Of a stretch of 64,000 nucleotides of DNA, positions 1 through 16,215 are shown piece after piece (the stretch's first letter is position 1; the number at the start of each line of letters is the position of its first letter). The DNA comes from Narthecium ossifragum (Eukaryota > Streptophyta > Magnoliopsida > Dioscoreales > Nartheciaceae): positions 35,702,527 through 35,766,526 of the forward strand of contig OY986964.1 of assembly GCA_963920575.1 (NCBI GenBank), in the 5' to 3' direction. Made by a program: the position numbers and the translations under genes. Under the pieces are notes generated by a model. The model made no database searches and was not told the DNA's origin. It saw only the letters and a program-made list of their open reading frames with translations.

Positions 1-1
1 C

Positions 2-238
2 TTGGTCAGGGGGAGAGGATTCCTGAATTCAGACCAGACACTGTTTTCCGGCGACGCAAGAACTCGGACGGTGGTTCAAGAGTTTAGCGAAGATCAAGAG
101 GCTTTCTTCAAAGCGTTCGTCGAAGGAATGATCAAGATGGGAGACTTGCAGTCCGATCGCCGGGGAGAAATCAGGAGGGATTGCCGGGTGGCCAACGGTG
201 GCCGATTCCGACCGGATGCCATCTTGCTGGAATATTAG
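2..238 (+). CDS. Class III (secretory) plant peroxidase, C-terminal part of last exon
   Basis: This is the 3' end of a gene that begins before the window. The open frame enters from the left edge and ends at TAG 236-238, about 78 codons. It carries the C-terminal signature of secretory heme peroxidases: an NSDQTLF segment, then FFKAFVEGMIKMGDL and the late Cys in RRDCRVAN, which in this family forms a disulfide. The family oxidises phenolics with H2O2 in the wall or vacuole (lignin, suberin, defence). The distal and proximal His motifs and the signal peptide lie outside the window. Residues after RVANGG form a tail of about 17 residues; many family members end soon after the RVAN motif, so this could be a natural extension or a vacuolar-type propeptide. 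The family is clear; the specific member cannot be named. Confidence 0.9.
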   Translation: MVRGRGFLNSDQTLFSGDARTRTVVQEFSEDQEAFFKAFVEGMIKMGDLQSDRRGEIRRDCRVANGGRFRPDAILLEY

Positions 239-1029
239 ATGGCCGTAGTCATGGCTCTAACTTGAAAAAGCTAATATATGAGAGTATCAATATGAAATGA
301 AGACTGAGATTATAGTAGGTACAGATAGTGAGTGACTTTTAGCGGCGTTGGTATTGTAACATAAGGACCATATCATGGTTTAAACTTTGCTAAGGGCACT
401 CAGATGCCAAGATAAGGCTGCAGGACCTTTTAGAAGCATAATAGGAGACAATGGGTTATCAGGATTATTCTATTAGCTGGATTGATACGGAGTGTGCCAC
501 TTAAAACAAATGTTACTGGGCCAGAAGCGGTGCGAGGATTGGTGCCAACTGCCAAGAATGGGACGGAATCCAATGTAGACAGTAATATAAAGGAGAGATG
601 CAGGTTCATATGTCCAACAGACCACAAAATGGCCACTCTTCTCCAGAAAGGATACTTCCCCAATAGCTAGCTGCAGAAACACCTGGAGAAGGTGTTGCAG
701 AAAGGAAATGATAGCACCTAAAATGATGCATTTAGCTGAACAATAAGCATAAGCAGTTGTGATAGCAATATTCACACCAAACCATTGGCCATACGCAGCA
801 ACTACAGCTGCCAGCGATAAATAAGCAGCTAAATGGGAAACATTTGATGCGAGAATCCAATACACGATATTCTGTTAAAAGAAACAAACATTTTCAAGGT
901 TCCATAGATCTCATGACCAAATTGCTAGTTTAAAATCCCGTCAACAAATTAAAGACCATACCAAGCAGACAAAATCACCTCAAAACAAGTTCCTAATTGA
1001 ACCAAGATTGGTCTCTGCCCACTCTAAGC
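239..1029. other. Tail-to-tail intergenic region between the peroxidase and RPS6
   Basis: Holds the 3' UTRs of the two convergent genes. The only other structure noticed is a minus-strand hydrophobic open frame described separately at 473-868. No repeat with target duplications was found. Confidence 0.5.
473..868 (-). other. Unrecognised hydrophobic open frame behind a splice-acceptor-like sequence
   Basis: On the minus strand a pyrimidine-rich TTTTAACAG ends near 869. From there an open frame runs to 473 (about 130 residues). Its first half is rich in Ala, Leu, Ile and Tyr and could form two membrane segments. I do not recognise the family. It sits directly downstream of RPS6 on the same strand. 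It could be an exon relic of another gene, an alternative 3' exon, or chance in a 3' UTR. Confidence 0.2.
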
Positions 1030-4025
<2,996 letters not shown>

Positions 4026-4459
4026 CTTTGGATCGGCACTCCGGGAAGGGAGGGAGCGACGGACGAGGGGAGGAGGAGAGAGGAGGTGGATGCCGCGCTC
4101 GCTAGGGTTTCCTTGGCGGCGTTGATTGTAACCTATATACGGTCGACGAAACTAGGGTTGCAAACGGCCGCTTATCCGACCTGGAAGTGTGGATCAATCT
4201 TTTTGTGCGATGGGCTACGTTTAAACCGGTCTAGTTGATGGCGTGTTGGCCTTTTTTTTCCATCAGGCTGGAGCCCATGGACCTACAGTATTGAAAAGCC
4301 TTCCATGGGCCTTAATTTGGTCCATTGACTAACCTTTGGGTCCATGAGGACAGTTTAACAAAATGGCCATGGGCCAATAACGGATTCGGGGAATCTGGGA
4401 ATCACGGTGATAAAAGCGAACCAGAAAACCAAAGAAAAAGGAAAAAAGATGTCTTATAC
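4026..4459. other. RPS6 upstream region
   Basis: Contains the 5' UTR and proximal promoter of RPS6 on the minus strand. It reads GC-rich up to about 4130, then AT-richer. No TATA box or named motif could be assigned with confidence. Confidence 0.4.
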
Positions 4460-5392
4460 GGGTCGTTATATATGCACTGTGATAATGTATAAAAATTCCG
4501 AAAATACCCTTTCTTCCTCACTCTCGTGATGATGGTGGTGGTGCTAGCCACCGACAGTGGAGCGGCTAGGGTGGGCTGCAGCGGTTGATGAGGCTGAGAG
4601 AGAGAAAGGAGAGGGAAGAGAGAGAGACGTCAAGTGGGGGGTGCCACTCTCCTCAATCGCGTCTCTCGCTAGAGCTTCCACACCGTCGCCTCCTCTTTGT
4701 AAGCAACACCTTCGGACATCTTCGAACTCGTCAAAACTCCCACGCCGCTGACGCCTTGATGTGAGCAACACCACCCCACCCAACCTCCGTTGATCCCGGC
4801 GAAAGCCCCCACAACCACCTCTCATCCTTCTTTGGCGAAGCCTCGAGCACCGCGATGAGTTATAACCACCATGTAGCGCTCCATATCCCCTCTTGACCTC
4901 TCCCGACACCACCTGTGACGCCAGCAACTCTTCCTCACCGACGGAGCACCACTCAAGCTTCACCTTGTCAGAACCCGGCGTTGCGACCTTCCTACACTAC
5001 CACCCTCGACCTCCAAATCCCCATCTAACACTAGATCCGTGTACCCCATACTCTTTCGCCTCTTTCTCTTCCCTTTCCATATGAGATTTGATTCGATCCA
5101 GCAATCCCCTGATGTCATTGGCGCGCGGCTCTTCTTCTCCAAAATAGCCGACGATGCGCCACCAACAATCCAACCAGGGGATCGAGTCTCCATGTCACCA
5201 CGATCACATCCCCACCAGTGCCAATGACTGGACGTCCCTCCTCGCCGGCCGCCGCAACCCATCCTGACCACCCCGCCGTTGGTGGCCAGTACCACCACCA
5301 TCACCACGAGAGAAAAAAAAAGAAGACAATTTAAGCATTTTATATGAAATGTGGTGCACTTATACATTATTGTGGTGCATTTAAAATTACCC
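4460..5392. mobile_element. Non-autonomous Mutator-like element (MULE) with GC-rich interior
   Basis: The ends are inverted repeats: GGGTCGTTATATATGCAC... on the left, and on the right the reverse complement of GGGTAATTTTAAATGCACC. Both continue through an ATAATGTATAA block and, after a spacer, a CTCTCGTGRTGATGGTGGTGG block, so the arms exceed 100 bp. The flanks are 9-bp direct repeats, GTCTTATAC (4451-4459) and ATCTTATAC (5393-5401), matching at 8 of 9; 9 bp is the usual MULE target duplication. The interior (about 4560-5270) is GC-rich with overlapping open frames on both strands but no transposase. That base composition suggests captured gene sequence (Pack-MULE type), but no donor gene is recognised. 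Confidence 0.8.
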
Positions 5393-7224
5393 ATCTTATA
5401 CACCATACTCCCCCTCCACCAATTGAGCTTGTCCTCATCCTCTCCCTCCGCCACCACATCCACCACTAGCCCCACCATCAACCCTCCTTCGACAATGTCG
5501 ACCACCGCCACCTTTCTCTTCGACCTCATACCTTCCGACGATGACGCCCCTTCTCGTCGATCTCCCCTCTGTCATCTCCCCCCTGGAGTGCCCTGCTGTT
5601 GAGAGCCGGATCGAGGATTCAAAATTTGGGCCTTGTTTTCGTCCAGGGCTTTTTGTAACCTAGGCCCACGGGATTGACACCTGGCCAAGATATGGAAGGG
5701 CCTGCCAAGAGTAGCTCTTTGCCAGCCGGATTCGGGGGATTCGAGAAAAATGTTACGTCTGATTATGAGAATTTGACAGAAGTAGCAAAGGACAATGACT
5801 CTATAATGTTCATAAAAACCGCCCAGGTGATTATTCGCATTGAAGTTGAGAAAATTTCGTCGCAAAGACTAGTTTAATTCGAATTGTATGATTGTTTTTA
5901 TGAATTTCTCGAACCATAGTATGGTTCAAAACACTTTTATTTCTACTAATAATCTCCTTTAATTCAGAGATTTTAATGTTTACATCTAAACATTTCCATC
6001 ATTTAACTTGGTATTTTTTTTAGGCATGGGAGATATAGATCATCCATACCATATGTACAAAACCATTTCCATATTCATGGAATTTCTACTTATGCAAAGA
6101 AATATAAATGACACGTTCCCTCGAGAATTTCATCTTCCTTTTTTAAATGAAGAATTGGATGAATAGATACTTGTCCCACCAATCATAAATCCATGCAGGA
6201 ATATCCTTATAAATGATTTTAGGACATAGCTTGATAAACCATGTATGCTTTAGATTCTCATTTTCACATAAAATTATGAAATAAAACGCATCTTTATAAT
6301 CCCAACAATTGAAATTATGTCTCATTTTCAATTTTAAATGGGAGTGGCATGCGAGTACTGAATCCCCATTATTTAGGTGTCAAAATATTTTTTGACAGTG
6401 CACCTACTATAAGTAGGTGGCTTCTGGTCATCGGAGTTTATTAATTAGAAGAACACACATAATAAATTTATTAATTATATATTCATAACATACATATGGT
6501 ATACATATACATAATCTATATCTTTATTATATATTATATATATGTTATGAATATTTATATTTATTTTATATACATATATATATACACATAATATGTATAC
6601 ACATATATAATCTATTATATAAATATATCTGAATATATAAAAAAAAAAAGAGAAGAGATTGGAAATGGATGGGATCCACTTGTCCCCATCCGATTGACCA
6701 AGCCTATATGACAGGGCCTGACAAAGAAACAGAAAGTCAGGGCCCCGAATCCTTGGCAGCCACCCGATTCCGCCAATAACAACATCCTTGTCTTACAAAA
6801 ATCTAGATTTTACACACATCGGCTTCTTTCATTTTTCAATTTTTATTTCCAATTTTTATTTTTGCAATTTTCTGAAAACATGTATGATTTGGTATACTGT
6901 TCGGCTTTTTCTATTTTCTGGATATCCGTATTTTTCTACAAAAACTGTGAAAACATTATTTGCTAAAAAAATTTCCTATTTTAAGACGATATTTTACAAA
7001 AGACAAACCATTTATGTTTTCCTTTAGAAGTCGAACCAACCAAAAAACCTTAAATAAATTATGCATTTTCTTATGAGCACCAACAAATCAACCATTAAAA
7101 TTAATTCATTCCGGGCGAAGCGAAGTACGTAGTCCATTTTTCAAACTCAAAGAGCTCTACCAACCAGAAAAGTTTCATCCATGGTTCTGATCCCCACAAA
7201 CAAGCATGCATCAGCTCAAAGTTC
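5393..7224. other. Intergenic region upstream of the MULE and downstream of SnRK2
   Basis: 5402-5880 is pyrimidine-rich and then carries a short unassigned open frame (5674-5877). 6450-6640 is almost pure AT with TATATA runs. 6641-7224 runs to the 3' end of the kinase gene. No gene or bounded element was recognised. Confidence 0.4.
6470..6640. repeat. AT-rich tract with degenerate (TA)n / ATATATAC blocks
   Basis: Imperfect alternation of TATATA, ATACAT and TTATAT words over about 170 bases. It looks like a decayed microsatellite; no terminal repeats or target duplication were seen. Confidence 0.6.
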
Positions 7225-10200
7225 TCAGTGATCCAGTGCACATACGAAGTCCCCACTCGTCTCAATATCATCATCAAGGTCGAAATCAGCATCCATGTCG
7301 TCGAGGTCTACGCCACCCCCTGCTATTGAAGTCCCCGTGCCAGGAGCCTTGCCAATGGCAGGTGTTCCTGCCTCTTTAATTATGGACATTACTTCTTCCG
7401 TGCTTTGGGAAGGTGGGGTTGTATCAGCACTCTGCAAAGTGTTCTGAAAGGCATCAGTTAGCTCGATTGGAAGGTTTCTAAGAAACCAAGGATGGTTCTT
7501 TATCTCCGGAATAGTAATCCTCTGCATGAAATCAATCAGCAAAAAATAGTTATCGCCGTGAATGTTGAAAAGTTTCCAACCATTTGAATAGCATGTATCT
7601 ACTGGAAAGATGAAATTTGTTGACATAACATCCAGAAAATGTTACCTCTTCAGGATTAGCTACAAATATTCTAGATAAAAGATGTCCGCATTCCATAGAA
7701 ACACGCACATAGTCTGGAATAGAGTACTGGACACTGAGTATTCGCTGCCAGGCAAAGATATTTCTGGATTAAAAACTGAAAGAGTCGACTATACAGCTGC
7801 TAAATTGTAGTGACTAGCTAATCGGCAAAATTAAAGTATCATTGTTGGAGGGCCACAGGCCACTCCCCTTGAAATCACCCATGAATAAAAGTATGATATA
7901 CTCACTGTAAGTGTCGTGCGGAAATTTCTAGGATCGCCTGGGTCCTCAAAGGGATATGCTCCAACCAGCATTACATACAATGTCACTCCACAAGACCAGA
8001 CATCTGCAATCTGAAATGTCGGCACATAGCCTCGTGAATTGCAAGGACAGAGTCAAATTATGAGATGAAAGAAGTTGGGAATTGCAATTTACCTTGCCAT
8101 CGTATTCCTTTCTCAATAAAACCTCTGGAGCAATGTAAGCTGGTGTGCCAACCGTAGATTTTGGTTGAGAATGTAACACAGCAGACTGCAGAGGAGAAAA
8201 ACAAAAGACTAGACGTGTATTCTTTGAGCTAAAAATTCAGTTCACAAACTGTTGCCTGTTACCTTGGAGTAACCAAAATCACATATTTTAAGACGGGGCG
8301 CGGGGCTACCATCCAAGAGGGTATTTTCTAGCTTGAGATCTCGATGACAAATTTCCTTCAATTAATCAAACAAAGATAGATTTAGTACCTGTTGGTGGTT
8401 GGTGGAAGCACAATTGTTTATCATGACCAAAGAGTGGTTCTTGACAACATGATTTAGACATACCATGGAATGGCAATAGCTAACTCCTGATATCAGCTGT
8501 TGAAAGAAAAATCTTGCCTGCAATGAATGTCCAGATAAACAACTAAGTTGTACTAATGAAAAGTTTACATCACATAGAAACATCGATCCAAAAAACAAGA
8601 TCTATTGTACCTCATCCTCACTGAATCTCCCTGCATTACAGATCCTCTCAAAGAGCTCACCACCAGCAGCGTATTCCATAATAATAGCCAAATGTGTTGG
8701 TGTCAGCACAACCTGCACAAGACACTCGGTCTACTTTATTACAAGCATGGAGGGCATACAAGAGAATGTAATCTTGGGAGCGACAAAGCGTCGGTGATAC
8801 ATTAGTGCAACTTTTTCTCTGTTTCTGCGATGCATAAATGAAGAACAGCTGCACGGTTGTGAACAAATTGTTTGAGTTGCTAGTGCTTTTTTTTATTAGT
8901 TAAGCCCGAAGGCTGGGGGAGAAGGAAAGATTTACATAGCAGACATAGGCGGCCCTAATGGACCAGCCCGTGCTGAACTAGCTAGGAGATCCACTTCCAC
9001 GTTGAACTCGCAGGGGAAATGAACAAACAAAGTTTGAGAGAACAAAGAGGACAATCTCCAGATTGGTTTGAGTTGCTAGTGCTGTGACTACTATTTCTGA
9101 GCAAATGCAAGATGCAGGTGATTGAGAAAGCTACGCAGGTATCAAGCCCTCACCATTGGAGGCTATTCATTAAGGATGTAAGCAGGAATCTTTGGGTTTG
9201 ATGGTATTGTGTAGGTTCCAGAAACATAAGCATAATTGATTTTACACCCAAGACAAATGGTGCTATATGCAACTGGAAAAAATTAAGTCCATGTCTTGCA
9301 GCACTAAGGAAATTATGATGCAAATTCAGAGATTTACATACCTTTTCAGACTACAGTACTGGATTTCCTTAGTGTAGGTAATCAAAAGAGACAATCGTGC
9401 AGTGTTTTCTTTTCTTTCGATTACTTTTTATAATTGGAGGAAACAAATAGGTGTTCAATATCCTATGATTGATGCCCTGCCCTGTATGATCACAAACACA
9501 AGGTAATCAAAAACATCCAACACATTTCAACAACCTACTATCTAAGCATAATTTAGCATAAGACCAGAACTATTTTGACTACAGTAACTTCATCAACCAG
9601 AAGTTATATTTACAGGCTTCCCATAACACAGGAAGGCTCGAATACAAATATGCAACAACAATGAATCCAAATTTATAGGCCTAATAGCAACATTGAGATC
9701 CAATATGCAGAACAGCTATAAGACGACATATTCAATGGAGATGAACATAGGTCAGAAAGCTCATTTTCCAGGCCCTGCAAGCCAAGTGGTAAGCAATGTA
9801 TCTGCTGAAAGGTGCCCCCCAAGAAAAAAATGCAATTCCAGAAGACCAACAAATTGGTAAAAGATACAGAAGCTTGTGATTATCTCCTATCAGATTCAAA
9901 GAACTTAACGATCATCACCTAATTCTTATTTGCTTACATAATGAGAGTTTATTTTCCACCATAAAGGAATCAAGAATTACAAGAATATGAAGAGCTTCAC
10001 ATCCTTTTTCCTTTAACTTATCAACAAGGAAAGAACACAGAAAACCAATAGAAACCGACTTCAACAACAGAAACAGGGACCTATATAAAAAATGCTTTAA
10101 AAAGAGACAGCAACAGATACCTCCTTAAATCTAACTATATTGGGATGCCTCAATGACCTGTGGTTCATGATCTCCCTCTGAACATTCTCATCAATCTGCC

Positions 10201-10557
10201 ACAATACAACCAAGCAAACCAATCAACAAGCAACACCACCATAGAAAAATCCTCAAACAACTATACCAAAATAGCATTCACTAGAAACCCACCTAACCAA
10301 ACACGATCATGATCATATTTGCCATAACAAATTCGACAAAAATCGCATTTTTAACGAAACCCATGTAGGGAAAAACTGGATTTTTAAGCTCAATTCACTT
10401 ACAAAAGAAACCAGAAAACAAGGGTGAGACTCTTTACCTTACGTCCCCTCTCTATAAACTTCACAGCAAAGAACTCATTAGTCCCCACATCTCTAACAAG
10501 CTTAGCCACCCCAAAGTTCCCAGACCCAATATTCTTCAGCACTTCAAAACGCTCCAT
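7225..10557 (-). CDS. SnRK2-type Ser/Thr protein kinase (SAPK-like), nine exons, 345 aa
   Basis: Plant osmotic-stress and ABA-signalling kinase. Minus-strand exons: 10557-10438, 10195-10121, 8712-8611, 8517-8464, 8355-8263, 8185-8093, 8010-7906, 7744-7646, 7521-7225. All internal junctions fall between codons. Start [20 protein letters not shown] gives the Gly-rich loop; AVKFIERG carries the ATP-binding Lys; [11 protein letters not shown] is the catalytic loop; DFGYSK and [14 protein letters not shown] form the activation segment with the Ser/Thr that are phosphorylated in SnRK2s. The kinase domain is followed by the SnRK2 box and an acidic C-terminus ([14 protein letters not shown], ending SGDFVCAL plus DH), the region that contacts PP2C phosphatases. 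Length and tail suggest the SAPK1/2 / SnRK2.7-2.8 group, but subclass III is not excluded. Intron 2 is about 1.4 kb and holds a LINE fragment. Complete and intact. Confidence 0.95.
8888..9065 (-). mobile_element. 5'-truncated LINE tail in SnRK2 intron 2, with 18-bp target duplication
   Basis: Read on the minus strand it ends in an A tract (T run 8888-8894 on the plus strand) preceded by the 3' motif CCAGCCTTCGGGCTTAACTAAT. One minus frame reads like the C-terminal end of a LINE RNase H domain ([19 protein letters not shown]). It is bounded by perfect direct repeats GTTTGAGTTGCTAGTGCT at 8870-8887 and 9066-9083, the kind of long target duplication made by target-primed reverse transcription. 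It lies between exons 2 and 3 of the kinase and does not touch splice sites. Confidence 0.85.
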
Positions 10558-11084
10558 TCTTGATTCAAACCAGCCGGCTATCAAGCTGCGATCATCTATA
10601 TATCTACTCCAAAACACGAGATTGGAGACGAAATAGTGCTCTATTCGGAGAGGAAAAGAGACCCTCGTAAAGAGACCCAATTCTTCTCACATCCATCTGT
10701 CTACGTAGCGCGCTATCGCAGTACATGGGGAAGTGGGTCTCAATTAGAGTGTCGATCTTTCTATAACGCCGGTACGAATTAAGAGGGGGAAGAGGGTACA
10801 CGATAAGCATTTGGGGTTCCACCAGTCGGTGCGCAGGGGTCAAATTTCGGGTCGAGACCCACGGCTCGGAAAGCGCAACGTGCCATTATTGGGGTCCACC
10901 ATTTCTGTTCCTTAGGCAAGGCCGTGAGGCACCCACCCTTTAAACAGCCGGCAGGGCCTCCCTTCCCGAGGGGGGCCCTGCCACCTAGAACCGTTTACGT
11001 GGCTTTAATTTCTCCACCACCCGGTAATTGGACCTAGAATAAAGACCCCCGTCATCCAGAGCCCTCCCCTCTATTCACCCCGGA

Positions 11085-11092
11085 TGACGTCA
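11085..11092. promoter_or_regulatory. Palindromic TGACGTCA (C-box / as-1-like bZIP site)
   Basis: Perfect 8-bp palindrome about 530 bp upstream of the SnRK2 start codon and 1.7 kb upstream of the 14-3-3 start. TGACGTCA is a well-known binding site for plant bZIP factors. Its use here is inferred from sequence and position only. Confidence 0.4.
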
Positions 11093-11850
11093 CTCTAAAA
11101 GGCTGTGGTCCTGTGGACTGTGTTTGGTGGTCTCGGTGTGAACGCCCACGGAGGGCGGCGTCGCTTTGGCGGGTTAATTCCTGGGTGGTTGCTGGAGGGT
11201 GGGACCCGGCGGGGTTTATCATAGAAGGCGACGATGGTGTGACGTGGTTGGGACACCCTAGCGGCCCGATCTTAATTCGAATGCGACCCGTGTCGACGTG
11301 TATCAATTTGGGATATTAAAATACGTTCTCACTACTGGAGCATGCCATGACAAGTAGATAGATTCGAAATGAATATAATAATGGAAACCTCCCAAAAATG
11401 TTGACCTCATGCCTTAACCATCTGAAATTTAAATCATGATTTTGGAACTACACAGTACGTGGCATATATTTTCTGTTGTTTCGTGATGGGCCGGGCCGGG
11501 CCATGAACCCCAAAACATCCCTAAGTGGACTCGTATCCTTTAGGCCGGCCCAGGTATACGCCCAAACATCCCTCTTAAAAGCTACAGCTGTTGTCCTGAA
11601 GCTGTGACTCGCATGTCTGTGATCCCAATCTCGAATTCCACGTATTGCACCAAAGTCCAACCCACTAAACCCGGGACCCACACATTGCCTCCCTGTCTCT
11701 CCTTTTCGCAGCGCTTTATTCCATTCCTGAGCTGTTCTCCTTATCCTATCCTCCACGGCTCCACCCATTCGAACTCATCTTCCAACTCCCCCCCGCCCCC
11801 CAAAAATCCCGACTGCCGACTGGGGTCCATCTTAGTAAAAACAAGCAGCA

Positions 11851-11856
11851 CACGTG
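11851..11856. promoter_or_regulatory. G-box core CACGTG in context ACACGTGGCG (ABRE-like)
   Basis: ACACGTGGC matches the ABRE / G-box consensus bound by ABF/AREB bZIPs. It lies about 0.94 kb upstream of the 14-3-3 start and 1.3 kb upstream of the SnRK2 start. Confidence 0.4.
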
Positions 11857-11981
11857 GCGCCGTATTATAACCTGGCAGATGACATGCAAACGAAACTGAA
11901 GTCCACAATAGCAACTGGTGCTCGTGATAACACCTGGCTCTCTGAGAACTGCAAACAGGAACAAGTCGGATAAGAGGGAGC

Positions 11982-11987
11982 CACGTG
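11982..11987. promoter_or_regulatory. G-box core CACGTG in context CCACGTGTCG (ABRE-like)
   Basis: Second ACGTG-type site 126 bp from the previous one. Paired ABREs are the usual arrangement in ABA-responsive promoters. The same sites could serve either divergent gene. Confidence 0.4.
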
Positions 11988-12205
11988 TCGTTTGAGGTGA
12001 CGTTTCTAGTTTTCATTTGCCGTTTGAGCTGTTTGGTATGCGGATGACACAGCTGAAATATTTGATTAAAACATGAGTAAACTGCTTCGAATTTTTGACG
12101 ATCGTCAATGATGAAGAGAAAAAAAAAATGATTTCAATAGGATAAAGAATACAAAAAAGCTTGCTAACCAGTTTCTCGAAATTTTAAAGAACTGTCTGGC
12201 TGTAA

Positions 12206-12506
12206 GTGTCTGTTTGGTTGAGAAATAAGGGGATAATTTCACTTTATTCTTCATTATTTTCATTTTTTATTCAAATATTAAAAATAATGATTACGGGATT
12301 ATCCTTATTCCACCTATCACCATCACTTTACTTTTTCTTACCTCCATTCCTTAACCTCATTTTTTCTAATCCTATCTAATCCTATCTTTTCTTAACTCTA
12401 TTTTTTCTAATCCCGTACCAAACGGGGGCTAAAATTATAATCTTAAAATAATTATGGACTTAATTCAACAATGGACTCTTCCTCATATTCCTAACCAAAC
12501 GAGGCC
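12206..12506. mobile_element. Tourist-like (PIF/Harbinger) MITE, 301 bp
   Basis: Imperfect terminal inverted repeats: GTGTCTGTTTGGTTGAGAA on the left, and GGCCTCGTTTGGTTAGGAA as the reverse complement of the right end. It is flanked by TAA on both sides (12203-12205 and 12507-12509), the 3-bp duplication typical of this superfamily. AT-rich interior, no coding capacity. It sits about 290 bp upstream of the 14-3-3 start codon. Confidence 0.7.
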
Positions 12507-12793
12507 TAACGTATTCACCCGAATCCGGTAATTTATAACCGCCTTTGGAGCTCCATTTCCCTCCTTACCCGCACCGAAAGGAACTTTAGAAGCTAATCGT
12601 GGTCCGCCACGTAATGGTTATATCGCTAACTAAACTGCTCCTAGGAAGACCCATCTTTACGACCCCCTCCAGATCTTTTGATTCCATTCTTGTGTCGTTC
12701 CAACAGCATCCCCATCTAAGGTCTTCGTATCACTCTTGTCGCTCGCTCTTTGCCCCTATCTTTCAGTCGGCGGCGAAGGCGGCGGCAGCGGAG

Positions 12794-16215
<3,422 letters not shown>

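Larger units (their letters stand above)
10558..12793. other. Head-to-head intergenic region between the SnRK2 and 14-3-3 genes
   Basis: A 2.2 kb spacer with the two genes transcribed outwards. It contains a palindromic TGACGTCA, two CACGTG cores and a Tourist-like MITE, all listed separately. 10860-11300 is GC-rich. An open frame runs in frame upstream of the 14-3-3 start from 12599 without conserved residues and is taken as leader sequence. Confidence 0.6.

Noticed and set aside
12599..12793. N-terminal extension of the 14-3-3 frame
   Set aside because: In frame and open, but composition is leader-like and all plant 14-3-3 proteins start near the chosen ATG.
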